A DNA stretch of 64,000 nt, taken from Gambelia wislizenii. Taxonomy: Eukaryota; Chordata; Lepidosauria; Squamata; Crotaphytidae. How positions within the stretch are numbered: position 1 is the stretch's first letter; every line of letters begins with the position of its first letter. Under the pieces are notes generated by a model. The model saw only the letters and a list, made by a program, of their open reading frames with translations. It was not told where the DNA came from and ran no database searches. Both the position numbers and the translations under genes were made by a program. Shown in pieces: positions 1-63,407 of the stretch. The DNA is taken from assembly GCA_030847615.1 (NCBI GenBank), contig JAUMIR010000001.1, positions 156,957,001-157,021,000 on the forward strand, in the 5' to 3' direction.

Positions 1-590
1 CCATATGAAAGTGGTGAGTTGAGAAGAGAAGGAAAGATGAGACCAAGTACAATAAAGACCAAAATGGAGAGCAGGCATGGAGGAAGACTGTGAAGGCATG
101 TGGGGATATAGAAAGAATGAAGTGGGGAGGTGTGTACATTGTGAAACTGAAGAACATTGCAGAGGAGAGTGTGGAAAAGAAGGCTCTAAAGCAAGAGTGG
201 CTGGGAGAAGGAGCAAAAGAAAAGAAAGAGCTGGAGTATGGATGGGTGGCTCTAGCTCTAGCTCTGCCAGCATACAGCCCCACAATCTTTTTCTCCTGGA
301 GAATGTGGCCCTTGTAGGAAAAATTAACTACTCCAACTGCCTAGCATGTAATCCGTAAAGCTACCTATTTCATCTTCATTCCTCACATCCCCAATGTCAA
401 ACATATGTAAAATGGCTTTGGAAAACTTCAGCTTATTTTTGCAGATCTTAGTTGCCATGTGGATGGTGATGATTTTTTAAAACTCTTTACTACATACATA
501 GATACATATATGGAGCACGCAGGGGTTTGGTTGCTGGGCGTTATTTTGTAAACCTCAGAAACATAATTTCTATTTGCATTTTCTTTTTAG
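1..590 (+). other. SNX14: SNX14 intron sequence, no gene seen
   Basis: AT-rich sequence upstream of the first recognisable SNX14 exon. It ends in a polypyrimidine tract and AG at 589-590. I see no open coding segment or recognisable repeat here. Assignment to SNX14 follows only from the exon just downstream. Confidence 0.5.
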
Positions 591-650
591 TTAACTTATG
601 TTCTTCTGGATATTGGAATTCAGGAACTATTTCCAGAGTTGAATAATGAG
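591..650 (+). CDS. SNX14: SNX14 penultimate coding exon
   Basis: A 60-base exon bounded by TTTTTAG at its 5' side and GAG|GTAAGT at its 3' side. It reads without a stop in phase 0 as 20 residues containing YVLLDIGIQELFPELN. From memory this closely matches the C-terminal end of sorting nexin 14, an endosomal/ER-contact protein with RGSA, PX and a C-terminal nexin domain. This segment is the end of the C-terminal nexin region. The rest of the gene lies to the left of the window. Supporting context: NT5E lies next to it in convergent orientation, as in human. A protein search with this exon and its upstream neighbours would confirm it. Confidence 0.85.
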
Positions 651-900
651 GTAAGTAATGACATGGACACATAATAACTTGTTGTTGTGCTTGTTGATGT
701 ATTTTAACAGTTCATGATCATTTTTCAATGACAACTTTTTCCTTGATCAACAAATTGAAACAACTGAGTTCTAAACCATAAGTTCTGTGTGCAGTTTATA
801 TAGAGATAATATTTTAAAAATAAGCAAATAATTTAAGTTGTCCTCTTTTGAGAAAAATGATTTAGGCATGGTTGCAGTTACAAATCAGGAATCCTGTTGG

Positions 901-901
<1 letters not shown>

Positions 902-939
<38 letters not shown>
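902..939. repeat. (TC)n/(AC)n compound microsatellite
   Basis: About ten TC repeats run directly into about eight AC repeats. Seen directly in the sequence. Confidence 0.95.
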
Positions 940-2118
940 CGACAGATGTTGAGAGTAGTACTCCTTTGGTTATGCATTTGGTTGCCCAGTGTTGCCATTC
1001 AAGACAAGGGCTGCTGTGTAGCACTATCAGCATACAGCTGCTCATGCAGACTCCACTTTTTATCTTTTAGCAAAATAGCTTTTGAAACAGCCAATTAGTC
1101 TGCCTTGATATTCACAACACACATGACTTCTTGGTCCTTTTATTGAGATTGGTGACAAATTCCTGGGGGGAAACCATGCTAATCTGTAGTGACACAAACA
1201 GTGTGTCTAGGGCATCAGAAAGACAGTTTAAAATGGGGGTGGGGGTGTTGCTGCTGTCCCAGTTTTTGGACTACAACTCCCAGCATTCTTTGCAATTTGT
1301 TATTCCAGCTAGGTCTTTTGGGAGTTGCAGTTCAACAATTGGAGGGCTGCACTGTTCCCATTCCTGTTTTGAAATCATATGCTTTTGTGGGCAAGAGTCT
1401 GCTTCATCAGATCTCAAGACTTATCAGGTCAGATTATGATGTCACAGTAAATCTGTTGGTGTTTCAGATGCCATAGGACTCGTGGCTGATGTTAACATCC
1501 CTTTCTGCTGCCTTGTCCCATTTCCTTTATTCTCTGTCAAAAATCCTGGGTCCAGCTAGATCCAAAGATCTGCAAGCAGAAGAAATCCCAACAGTGGCTC
1601 TCTTGAACGGCTGAGCTAGGGGAAGACTTTGTGTGATGCTATGCCACAGACCATGTGCTGGTGCTGGTGCATGGCTTTTGTTGGCATGCAACTTGAGACA
1701 GAAGCTGTGCTTCTGCACAAACAGAAGCACACCTGGATTTCAGCTCTCGCATACAAGGCCATGCTCTAAGCCAGAAAAAGCCTTTGTGCACACAGAAAGA
1801 AGCCTTCTGAGGAGCACTTCTGGATCTTTCCCAGTGACTTTGCTTCTTACAGATTTGGCATATTGTTTATGTCTACCTCATGAGAGTGAGTTTTGGGAAT
1901 GAAGGGCTGGTTGCTAGTTTCTGAGAAGCTCTGAGAGCCTTTCCCTTTCTCAGGGGTTCTTGAACAGTTTTAGTGAGTACTACACAATTGAAGAATTGCA
2001 CAATGTGCAAACCAAAGGCCTTTTTGTTGCAGTAATCAGCCTTCCATCAGATTTCTCTGGAGACAGATAAGCAAAATAAAATGGAACTATTCCTTACTGT
2101 TTATACCCAACAATACTA

Positions 2119-2315
2119 CAGTCGGCCCTCCTTATCCATGTATTCCACAAACCACGGCTTGGAAATATTTTATAAAAAGTATTCCAAAAAGCAAATCTTG
2201 TTGTTCATCATTTTATATAAGGGACACCACTTTACTATGCCATTGTATATAATGAGACTTGAGCATCCACAGATTTTGGTATCTGTGGGGAGTCCTGGAT
2301 ACCAAGGGCCCACTG
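2119..2315. mobile_element. Tigger-like MITE, TA target site
   Basis: The element starts CAGTCGGCCCTCCTTATCCA and ends with the imperfect inverse, ATACCAAGGGCCCACTG. A TA lies at each edge (2117-2118 and 2316-2317). The inner region also folds back (TTGGAAATATTTT, TTTGGTATCTGTGGG). This is the layout of short Tc1/mariner (Tigger/pogo-type) non-autonomous elements. It has no coding capacity. Two further TA-flanked elements with related CAGTTG-type ends lie at 44962-45192 and 59137-59605. Confidence 0.8.
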
Positions 2316-3531
2316 TATTACCAATAGTAATTATTCTGATTACCAATATCAGATTATCATAGTTAATAGAATGCAACAGATCCATTCCCACTGACTTCTT
2401 CATCAGGCAAAGATGGTTAAAAAAAATTATGCAGGGGGAGAAAAGTGATGTTGTTAAGGTCAGTCTGCATCTTGCTTCCTGTGTTTAGTTAAGATGGTCT
2501 TGAAGAGTCAATGCAGATAGAGGCCACATCTCTTCATGGCCATAAGGCAACTGGGAAATGAGACCCTCACACTTTTCTTCCCAGCATGTTTTTTTTTAAG
2601 CATCTTTGGATGCTTAAGAAGCCAGCTGGCTTTGAAAGCTAGCATGATCTATTTTGCACCTTTTGGTTGGTTTTTTAGGAATTACCATAATACGTATTTG
2701 GAATTTTGTTGCATGGTCAACATAGCTATCCTTGCATTTCCCACCCCCACATAGTGCATGAAACAAAAAGTTCTTTACGTTGACTGTCAGACTCTGTTTT
2801 TTAATAGAGAATAATTTTCCGTATTTATAGTCTCTTTATTTATGGTTTCTTCATCCCAGCCATTTAAAAAAAAACCCTTAATGGTCCAATGGCGCTTTTG
2901 TTGTTGTTTTGTTTCAGCTGCCTTTCATGAAAGAATTGCAGTCTTAATTTTAAATTCATCCCTGTATTTTTCAGTACTGTTTTATTAAGTTGTACAAACA
3001 TTATGCTGAACATAGCTGCACAGGCATGCACTTACATGCATTTCAAAGGGCAAGGCTGTGGTACTGCTCTCTCACAGAGTTTTCTACTGTGATTCAGTGA
3101 TTGCAACCAATCTGTTGCACAGCCTGCTGGAAATCCTCCTGTACAAGTCCTGTTGAAATGAATGGGAACTGCAAAAGCACTTGTAGGGCCCCCATGCAAT
3201 TCAGTGAGATATACCAAGAATCTTTTGGTGGCTTTTGGTCCTTGACTCAGTGCATTGATGAAACTAAGTGTCTGAAGTGGAGTTGTCCTTTTTGCTGTCT
3301 GGCACAGTATGGTTTAGAATTATCTCACTGTCTGGAGAAAATCATGCTCTTCCCAGTATTTACCTGTGACATTAGAGAATTTAGACACTGAACTTCTTAA
3401 TTAACTTCTGTGAACTAATTATATGTACTACTATAATATATATATTGCTGGGTATTCTGTCTGTTTCCTGGCTGAGTAAATTAAATCACAGATGTTTCTT
3501 TCCCCATCCCCCATATTGTTGCTCTTAACAG

Positions 3532-3567
3532 GTTGAAAAGGATTCTTCCTCCATATCAGAACACTGA
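3532..3567 (+). CDS. SNX14: SNX14 terminal coding exon
   Basis: After a pyrimidine-rich stretch and the acceptor AACAG, the sequence reads 11 codons (VEKDSSSISEH) and a TGA at 3565-3567, in phase with the exon ending at 650. The mammalian SNX14 tail has a similar short exon beginning VQKE with a serine/threonine-rich end; the last residues here differ. The exon is short, so the call rests on phase, splice signal and partial resemblance. An alternative acceptor elsewhere in 651-3531 is not excluded. Confidence 0.65.
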   Translation, partial: VEKDSSSISEH

Positions 3568-3775
3568 ATTAACTCCATTCTGTAGATGGCTGCTATGTTC
3601 TAATTTAATGTTTAGGTCATTTGTGTAGTCTTGTACATTTTGCTTGTATATACAATGAACTTTTAAGTTCAGAAAAAAATCTTTACTCAAGAAAAATTAA
3701 ACTTTATTGACTGAATTTCAATAAGACCTTGTTGCTTGTTTTTCCCCTGAATAAAATAACTTTTACTGAGATAAA
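3568..3775 (+). terminator. SNX14: SNX14 3' UTR with poly(A) signal
   Basis: The stop codon is followed by AT-rich sequence. A canonical AATAAA occurs at 3750-3755, 183 bases after the stop, and ATTAAA at 3696-3701. Further AATAAA hexamers at 3920-3925 and 4080-4085 could allow longer transcripts that overlap the NT5E 3' UTR. The actual cleavage site is not determinable from sequence alone. Confidence 0.5.
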
Positions 3776-4244
3776 AATGCAGAAAAAAAATGAGGAGACT
3801 TTGCTTTTCACCATCCATTGAACATCTGTGAAGGACCAAACATGCAAGAATGCTCACAATGTTCCAGTACGTAGATTTTTTGGAAAACAGAGTTTATGTT
3901 CTTAGGAATGGCTCACTCAAATAAAATGAAATCAATACATGATATATTATGAGAGTGGAGTTACAAACACCATCACAGCCTAATTCTGTTCATTAATCCC
4001 ACCTTTGCTTGCCTTTTTTTCTACTAGTGTACCAAACTTATAAAATTGGCAGACTCTCCCTTTTTTTGGTCACCAGCAAAATAAACACTAAAACAGAATT
4101 CCATGTGGCCACAGTGGTAGCATGCCTGATCTATTGTTTTAAGGTCCAAAGAATTTGAAAGCTCAACTATACCATCTGGTATTTTGCATCATCTCCTAAT
4201 TTCATCAAATTAGAAATAGGTAATCATTTACAGTGTGCACATAC

Positions 4245-4557
4245 TTGGGGTGAAGGGAAGGGACCTGCTTTTTATTTACAATTTTGGTTTATTTCAATTT
4301 TCTGAAATGTATAGTTATATGACATATATACATATTAACGACTGTATATACATAAATTATGTACATTGTTCACACAGTGTACATGAAATCTTAAAATCAG
4401 CATCATCACAGGCTTTCCACTTGCTCCAGCATTAATAACAATTTATATATTGGCTTCTGAGAATCCTTGTATGGTCTTAAGGCCTTGGATTGTGTTTCAA
4501 CTGTTAACAAGTCACATGAGTATGGAAGTAGTGTAATGTCCCCAGAGCTAGTGAAAA
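4245..4557 (-). terminator. NT5E: NT5E 3' UTR with poly(A) signals
   Basis: On the minus strand, downstream of the NT5E TAA at 4560-4558, AATAAA occurs at 4293-4288 and again at 4276-4271, giving a minimal 3' UTR of about 300 bases. A further minus-strand AATAAA at 3708-3703 lies inside the SNX14 3' UTR. Which is used is unknown; the mammalian NT5E 3' UTR is longer than this minimum. Confidence 0.45.
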
Positions 4558-57197
<52,640 letters not shown>

Positions 57198-57344
57198 CTC
57201 CGGCAACTGGAAATTCCCTCTCTCGGCGGGGAGCCCAGGCGCTAACGTAGGCTCAGCCTAGCCCGGGCGAGGAGGACGGCGGGTCCCCTTGCCCGCTTCA
57301 CGGCTCCCCGGTGGCCTTTCGCTCCAGCGCCCTCACGCCTGGGA

Positions 57345-57366
57345 GCGGCGGCGGCGGCGGCGGCAG
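57345..57366. repeat. (CGG)n repeat in the NT5E 5' region
   Basis: About six uninterrupted CGG units, then CAG, about 150 bases upstream of the start codon; probably in the 5' UTR or core promoter. Confidence 0.85.
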
Positions 57367-57566
57367 CTTTATCTGGCTTCTTCCAAGCCTCCGTTTCTGC
57401 TCCTCCCTGTCTTGCTCAACCTTCTTCTCTCAAAGCAACCCCGGGCCGTCTTCTGCCTCCCTCGGTTGAACTGGGCGGGGTAGTTCCCCCTATTAATAGA
57501 GGGACTCGGGCTGTGTGTGGCAGCCGTTACCTGGGCCGCGTTTCGCGCCCTCTGCCTCAGGGTGTT

Positions 57567-57729
57567 CGGTACAGATGGGACGGGGAGGCAAGCCTGTCCA
57601 GGAAGGATGCCCTCCTCCCTGGTATCTTTTGGTTGTTTAGGGACAACTGAGAACTGGCAAACCTAGTTGTTGTTCTTTTAATTTAGAACTCTCTCCGCCT
57701 GAATTCTGTTGCAGGTCCCTGTTAGAGTT
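57567..57729. other. NT5E upstream flank, no feature seen
   Basis: Falls from GC-rich to AT-balanced sequence; nothing recognised before the SINE at 57730. Confidence 0.4.
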
Positions 57730-57943
57730 TGTTGTTGTGAGCCTTCAAGTCCTTCCTGACTTACTCATTTCTGACTGAGGCGAACCTATCGAGGGCTTTC
57801 CATGACACGCTTTGCCTTTGTCTTCCTCTGAGGCTGAGAGAGTGTGACTTACCCAAGGTCACCCAGTGGGTTTCCATGGCTGAGTGATGATTCAAACCCT
57901 GGCCTCCAGAGTCAGAACACAATGCCCAAACCACACTGGCTCA
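57730..57943 (-). mobile_element. Squamate tRNA/BovB-tailed SINE
   Basis: On the plus strand it starts with the inverted tail GTTGTTGTGAGCCTTCAAGT, has AAGGTCACCCAGTGGGTTTC, and ends with the inverted tRNA-like head AACCACACTGGCTCA. The same family as 25013-25217 and 31351-31566. Lies about 530 bases upstream of the NT5E start codon. Confidence 0.88.
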
Positions 57944-57980
57944 CCCTTGATAGAGTAGACCCATTGAATTGGTTGCTGGG

Positions 57981-58260
57981 TGTTATTGTTGTTAATTGCC
58001 GTCAAGTCAGCTTTGACTTATGGTGATCCTCTGAATGAGGGACCTCCAGGACACCTTGTTATTAAGAGTGCTCAAGTCTTGCAAACTCAGGACTGTGGCT
58101 TTCTTGATTGTATCAATCCACCTGTGTTGTGTGATCTTCTCTTTTTCCTAACACCTTCTACTTTACCAAGCACTATCACCTTTTCTAATAGTCATGTTGT
58201 CCCATGCTGTGTCCAAAGTATGATAGCCTCAGTTTAGTAGTTTTGGCTTCCAATGAGAGT
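57981..58260 (-). mobile_element. BovB-like 3' UTR fragment
   Basis: GTTGTTAATTGCCGTCAAGT and AGCTTTGACTTATGGTGATC are the inverse of an RTE-BovB 3' terminus. It continues with GACTGTGGCTTTCTTGATTG, which I take as the 3' UTR of the same family. No coding sequence. Confidence 0.6.
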
Positions 58261-58778
58261 ACACTTGGATAAATCCCTTTGGACTTATCCATTTGGGGCT
58301 AGCAATTACATGTTGTCTTCTATCCTTAGGGCTTGGAGCTGTGTTGTCACTAAGGCTGGTGTCACCCCTCCCTTCCCCATGGTGTTGCTGAGTGCGGTTC
58401 AGCCTCTCTGCATCCCCTTAGTGCCACCACTGGTTTGGAGGTCTTTATTTTTTTTTTAATATATTTTTATTAATTTTATAATCATACATTATATTTTACA
58501 ATCAATACTTAGTATAACACACAAAATTACTATAAACATTGCAATTTTTCTATTAACTAATTTCAAAAGTTAACATAGATTCTTTACTATAATTCTATTA
58601 AAAAATATTAATTCCCCTACCCCCCCCCCCCCGCCCAGGGCTCCCCTTCACCGGAGCCATTATCCCTTACCTAATCTTTCCAGAATCTCATTTCTTCTCG
58701 TGGAGGTAACCTCCCATCTTTTGTCTGTAATACTTTTTTAACAAATACTTTCCAAATTTTATCAAAGTCACTTTCTTT

Positions 58779-60029
58779 TCAACTTCCTCTTCTTACTTTA
58801 ATTCTACACGTTAACTTATCATTTATTGCCATCTTCCAAACTTCTTTATACCACTCCTCCACTTGTACATTTATTTGCATTTTCCAATGTCTTGCTATAA
58901 TTAATCTTGCTGCCGTTAATAAATTTGTTATTAAATCCTTTTCTGCTTGGTTCCCATTCTCTCCATTATAAATTGACATCAATGCTATACTCGGTTTCCT
59001 TTCTATATTTCTATTCAGAATATTCTCTATTTCTATGAAAATCATTTCCCAAAACTGCTGTACAAATTTACAATTCCACCACATATGTATATATGTACCT
59101 ATTTCTTGACAACCTCTCCAACAATATTTAGAGTTACAGTTGTCCCTTGACATTCGCGGGGGTTAGGTTCCACAGACCCCCGCGAATGTCAAAAAACCGC
59201 GAATATTGATTGCGCTCCCCCCACCCTCCCCAGGCCTTTACGGAGCCTTTCAAGGCTCCGTGAAGGCCTCCGCAGCCTCCCCCCACCCTCCCCAGGCCTT
59301 CACGGAGCCTTCCAAGGCTCCGTGAAGGCCTCCCCCCTCCCTCCCCGGGGCCTTCACGGAGCCTTCGAAGGCTCCGTGAAGGCCTCCGCGGCCTCCCCCC
59401 ACCCGCCCCAGGCCTTCACGGGGCCTCTGGTGGGTCTCCGAAGGCCCCATGGAGGCCTCCCCGGCCCTCCCCGCTCCTTCCCAGGGCTTTCAAGGGGCCT
59501 CCGGAGGCCCCTTTTTGCGGTTTTGGGGGGGCCGGGGGGGCCCTCCCAAAACCGCGAATAATTAAAACCACGAATGCTGAGTTCGCGAATGTGGAGGGGC
59601 AACTGTATTCTTATCTATATTATGCAATCTTGCTGGTGTCAAATACCATCTCCATATTATTTTATAATAATTTTCTTTTATCCGTATCGACATATTTTTT
59701 TAGATGTCTTTGTTTCCATATCTTATCCCAGTCATGATCTCCAATTTTTTGTTTCAAATCTTCCTCCCATATTCTCCTTAAATATTCCCCTTGGTCTTTT
59801 TTTCTTTATTTTTTATCAATATTTTATATAATTCACTTGTAATACCTCTCATACTTTCATTATCATCCCTATTTTCACCTTTTTTCACCAAATTTTCAAA
59901 TTTTGTAAATTCCCTTGTTTCTTTATGATTCTTTTTCCAATTTTTAATCCATTGTTCTAACTGTATGCAATTAAACCATGAAATTTTCATTCCACATAAT
60001 TTCTTTCTTATACTCCCTTTCTCATTCAT
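58779..60029 (-). pseudogene. L1 ORF2 C-terminal remnant, split by a transposon
   Basis: Minus-strand frames 60029-59778 and 59153-58779 carry the region C-terminal to the L1 RT, including the conserved CWRGC and HMWWNCK cysteine/tryptophan cluster. One frame change lies near 59780. The TA-flanked element at 59137-59605 interrupts the frame; without it and one TA copy the reading continues. Since the 5' half is missing it was dead on arrival. Confidence 0.85.
59137..59605. mobile_element. TA-flanked TIR transposon carrying a GC-rich minisatellite
   Basis: CAGTTGTCCCTTGACATTCG at the left and CGCGAATGTGGAGGGGCAACTG at the right are inverted repeats, with TA at 59135-59136 and 59606-59607. The interior 59225-59510 is a tandem array of about five units of 60 bases around GGCCTTCACGGAGCC and its inverse GGCTCCGTGAAGGCC. 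Non-coding; open frames across it are a by-product of the array. Nested in the L1 above. Confidence 0.92.
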
Positions 60030-60085
60030 CCATCCTATCCATCCCTCTATTTTAGGAGGTCTTTATTTTTTTTTGTGTGTGTATG

Positions 60086-60310
60086 TGTATGTGTGCCTGG
60101 GCCTTCAAGTCACCTGTCAACTTATGGTGATCCCATGAATTCCATAGGGTTTTTAAAGGCAAGGGATACTCCGAGGTGGTTTTGCCAGTTCCACCCTCTG
60201 AAATATCGCCTATAGCACCTAGTATTCGTTGGCGGTCTCCCATCCACGTACTAACCAGGGCTGATCCTGCTTAGCTTCTAGGGTCAGAAGGGATATGGTG
60301 CCTTTAGGGT
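60086..60310 (-). mobile_element. 5S rRNA-derived SINE
   Basis: On the minus strand, 60300-60208 reads as a 5S rRNA relative: AGAAGCTAAGCAGGATCAGC, CCTGGTTAGTACGTGGATGG and GAGACCGCC, then AATACTAGGTGCTATAGGC. It is followed by a BovB/Sauria-type tail (GGATCACCATAAGTTGACAG, GACTTGAAGGCCC) and a GT-rich end. The internal promoter region of 5S is largely retained. Not a functional 5S gene: the ends are missing and it is diverged. Confidence 0.88.
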
Positions 60311-63300
60311 ATTTAGGCCATTTATTTGTTTATACTATTTGTTAATGCATTTCCTGCACACTGGGGCCCTGAAGCCATATACAACTAGACATATAAACAC
60401 ATAATTTAAAAACAGAATAAAAAAAAAATTAAAAACCAAAGGACAGACAGAATAATACAGCTTTTACCACCCATCAGAAGCTAAATAAAGATGAAACCAG
60501 CCTGCCTTCTTCCTTTGTGAGGGAGCTGAACCCCATGCTTTGTTGTAGCTCTATGGTGTGTGGGTTAACCACAGAGGCCTTGACTTGCCATGTGCAGGTC
60601 ACAGTGCAATTCACACATGGCAGATGTTTTCACTGCAAGATACCATGAAGACAGAAGGGAAAGGAGACATATTTCCAAATAGCTGAGATGCTACTAGTCT
60701 CCTTGCCAAGAAGCCATAGGCCAAGAATGTCCTACCCAGCCAGGCCTACCCTCACATTCATGGCAGATTTTCCTCCCCAGCATTGCCACCTAGTGAGGAG
60801 ACATGTTCACAAAATGCATATGACTCTTTTGCATTCATCACCTTTCCATATAGTGAAAGGCACCAGGCTACAGCCTACCCTCACACATACTTTCAACTAA
60901 GCTCCAGTGATCTAAATGGGACTTGCTTCCAAGCATGCTTGTTAAGGACTGGGTTGAAAGATACATGATTATTAATTATTGTTTTAAATTACTCATACTG
61001 TATCAATTAGTTTATTTATTCACTATTTTTTTTCTCTCCCAAGACAGGAACTCAAGGTGGTTACAGATTAAAATATATACATATGAAACTACATGGAGAT
61101 TGACATTTTTCAAAAATCAAGATTAAAATAGCATTAAACTATTAAAACAATTTAGAACATTAAAAGCATAAAATAAAAATGTGTATCATCAGTATGCATA
61201 TAGTTGAATTAGGGACTTTAATTCATTTTCATGGCTGGGATTACAGAGCTAGAGTGATGGTTCTTTTCGAGTCATTCACTTGAGATACAAGCAGTGAATG
61301 TTAATACATTTTTAAAAATCTTATTTGAAAACATTTATCTTTGAAAACATCTTGCCCTCTAGGTGGCTATATCGTGTCTATAAATCATCTTGCCAAATCC
61401 TCAAACTCGGTTTTCAAGCATTGCCAGAAAAGGCCCATTATTACAAAATAGCCCCCATAAACGTAAGAAAGGCATCTTCTTTCAAAATTTGTATGACAAC
61501 TTTCACCGCATACAGATGATCAGACACTAAACAAATGTACAGAAAGTAAATCACACAGCTAAGGCAATATATAATGTATTGAAGAGACATTCGCTGGTGC
61601 AGCAACTAGTTTCATCACCTCCATATACGTGTTTAGTTGGCTTTTTACAACATTCTTTGTATGTGTGGTCATAAACACATGTACAAAATATGTAGTGAAC
61701 AAATATGGTCATTGACTGGCATTGTGTATTGCTGTTGTAGATTTGTAACCTAAGTTTACAAATCCATAGCTATTCTGTATTTACGAACACAATCATACTA
61801 TTGCCATGATCGTAAATGCCCTCCCAAGCCTACTTTACCAGGCAGCAGTTGTACTGTGTGAAGGGGGTCTGTTCTGCTGGCAACTGGTGTACAAGAGGAT
61901 GATATTTCCATTGCCTTCCCACCAGCAAGCAAGGCTGCAACAATCAGAAGCAGGACCCCTGTTGCAATTTCACATCGCAGCCTCATTCGCTGGTGGGAGA
62001 GTGGTGAAACATCATCTTCCTGCATCCTGATCATCAGCTGAATAGATCTCCATCTCTTGGTGTGGGCACTGCCTACTAAAGTAGTTTTTTGGGAGCAGGG
62101 AGTTGTGCCAGGAAACCTTACTTAGTTATGCATTCATTACGCATTCATAATTGAGTATCCAGTGTAGAATACGGGCCATCATTTATTCCAGCTCTCAGTG
62201 CAAGTTGCACTCTACCTTCCCACCAAGTGGGTGGCTTCCCCACCACATCCTCCTCCAGTCAGGGACAATGTTATTCCCTAGAAGCTCTTATGTGCCACTG
62301 GAAGCTTGCCTCAACTCTGCCTCTCCACTTTTCACTGCCTTGTCCCCTTTGTTGGAGTAGCTGCTAACTCTGAGCAGTAGGGTTGCTCAGTGTCCATTAT
62401 TATAAGGGATGTCCCTTCTTTGAGAGCATAGAGTTGACCTTATAGGGCTGGCAGATGTCCCTTATAAGGGTTGTCCCCTGTTTGGAGATTGGAAACCTTT
62501 TATTTTATATAGATTGAGCAAGATGCCAAAATTTACTGTAATTTATGGATGTGGACAATATGGTGATTTCACCTAGGGGCTGAGGTGTTAAGGAGGGGCA
62601 AACTGCCTCTTTCTGGCAATAAGGTGGTGTTGAGAGGGAGGGGGAGAGGAGAACAAATGTTCCGTCAGCTGTGGTGGGAAAGGAGTCCAGGAGTCAAAGG
62701 CCAATGTGATTGGCTAGCTGAAATGGAGCATTGCACATGTTGTGGAAAGGAAAATGAATGAAGGGACGGAGCCATGTCCTTGCAGTAGGAGATTTGTAAC
62801 ACTGAGCAGGGTGGACCACTTTTTTCAGCAATGACAGGGAAAAAAGCAATTCAAGCCAAGAGAGCCTCTTGGACGTCCTGGTGATTGGCTGATGAGGTGG
62901 AAGCAGATGGGAAGAAGAAGCCTGAAAAGGTCTCCAGTCATGTCCAGTACACAGTGTCACCAATTGCTGGAGAGGAAGTGGTAGTGAGGAGAGACCAGAG
63001 GATATCCCTGAAAAGGCTCTTAAGTAGCCTTGGCCTGGCACCAAAGTGAAAAACAGTGGAGCTACCAGAGCCAGGCCCATGAGAAGGATGGGGGGCAGGC
63101 GTGCGAGCTGTATGATAAGGACAGCACTTCTGTTTGAAGTTGATATATTTGGTTAACATGCTTCTTATCTGAAGTCTTCAAATTTTATATGGGACTCCCA
63201 ACAGATGTCTCTGCAAGTTGACCCAGGCTGGAGAACTGGTTCCACTCGCATTAAATGTTTAGGGTTGCAAGCTGAGACTGTCATCCTAAACAGACCTACT

Positions 63301-63407
63301 CTAGAATTAGACCCACAGGACATAGTAGAATACTTACTGATGATTTACTTTAAAAGTTTGTACATGCTTGCTCCCCATTTTTTGAAACAAATATAATATA
63401 AACCTCT
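60311..63407. other. Intergenic flank, no gene seen
   Basis: AT-rich sequence. Segments near 60310-60430 and 61000-61180 resemble the inverse of LINE 3' UTRs (AACTCAAGGTGGTTACAG, then A-rich repeats), but I cannot name them. An open frame at 61798-62034 has a hydrophobic stretch but no supporting splice or family evidence. I see no exon or RNA gene. Confidence 0.5.

Larger units (their letters stand above)
651..3531 (+). other. SNX14: SNX14 last intron
   Basis: A GT-AG intron of 2,881 bases. It holds a (TC)n(AC)n microsatellite at 902-939, a hAT-MITE-like fragment near 1252-1350 with the motif ACTACAACTCCCAGC, a TA-flanked TIR element at 2119-2315, and near 2606-2690 a diverged relative of the foldback repeat found at 6190-6370. 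The remainder shows nothing I can identify. Confidence 0.7.
58437..60074 (-). mobile_element. L1 LINE, 5'-truncated, with target-site duplication
   Basis: An L1 insertion on the minus strand, 58458-60054, flanked by GGAGGTCTTTATTTTTTTTT at 58437-58456 and again at 60055-60074. The A-tail appears as a T run at the left. It encodes the C-terminal part of L1 ORF2 on the minus strand: RHLKMSIRIKENYYKIIWRW, then, beyond a nested element at 59137-59605, YCWRGCQEIGTYIHMWWNCK and VQQFWEMI. The EN cleavage-type A/T-rich target and exact duplication fit L1 retrotransposition. Confidence 0.92.

Noticed and set aside
57198..57206. Upstream in-frame TTG as the NT5E start
   Set aside because: It is not an ATG; the ATG at 57197 has good context and an in-frame TAG lies at 57260-57258 with no other ATG between.
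59250..59602. Proline/glycine-rich proteins on both strands
   Set aside because: Open frames arise from the 60-base GC-rich tandem array within a TIR element.
60208..60300. Functional 5S rRNA gene
   Set aside because: It is diverged, lacks the 5S ends and terminator, and is fused to a BovB-type SINE tail.
61798..62034. 78-codon minus-strand frame with a hydrophobic segment, possible small membrane protein
   Set aside because: No Kozak, splice or family evidence; it is AT-rich intergenic sequence and the length is compatible with chance.
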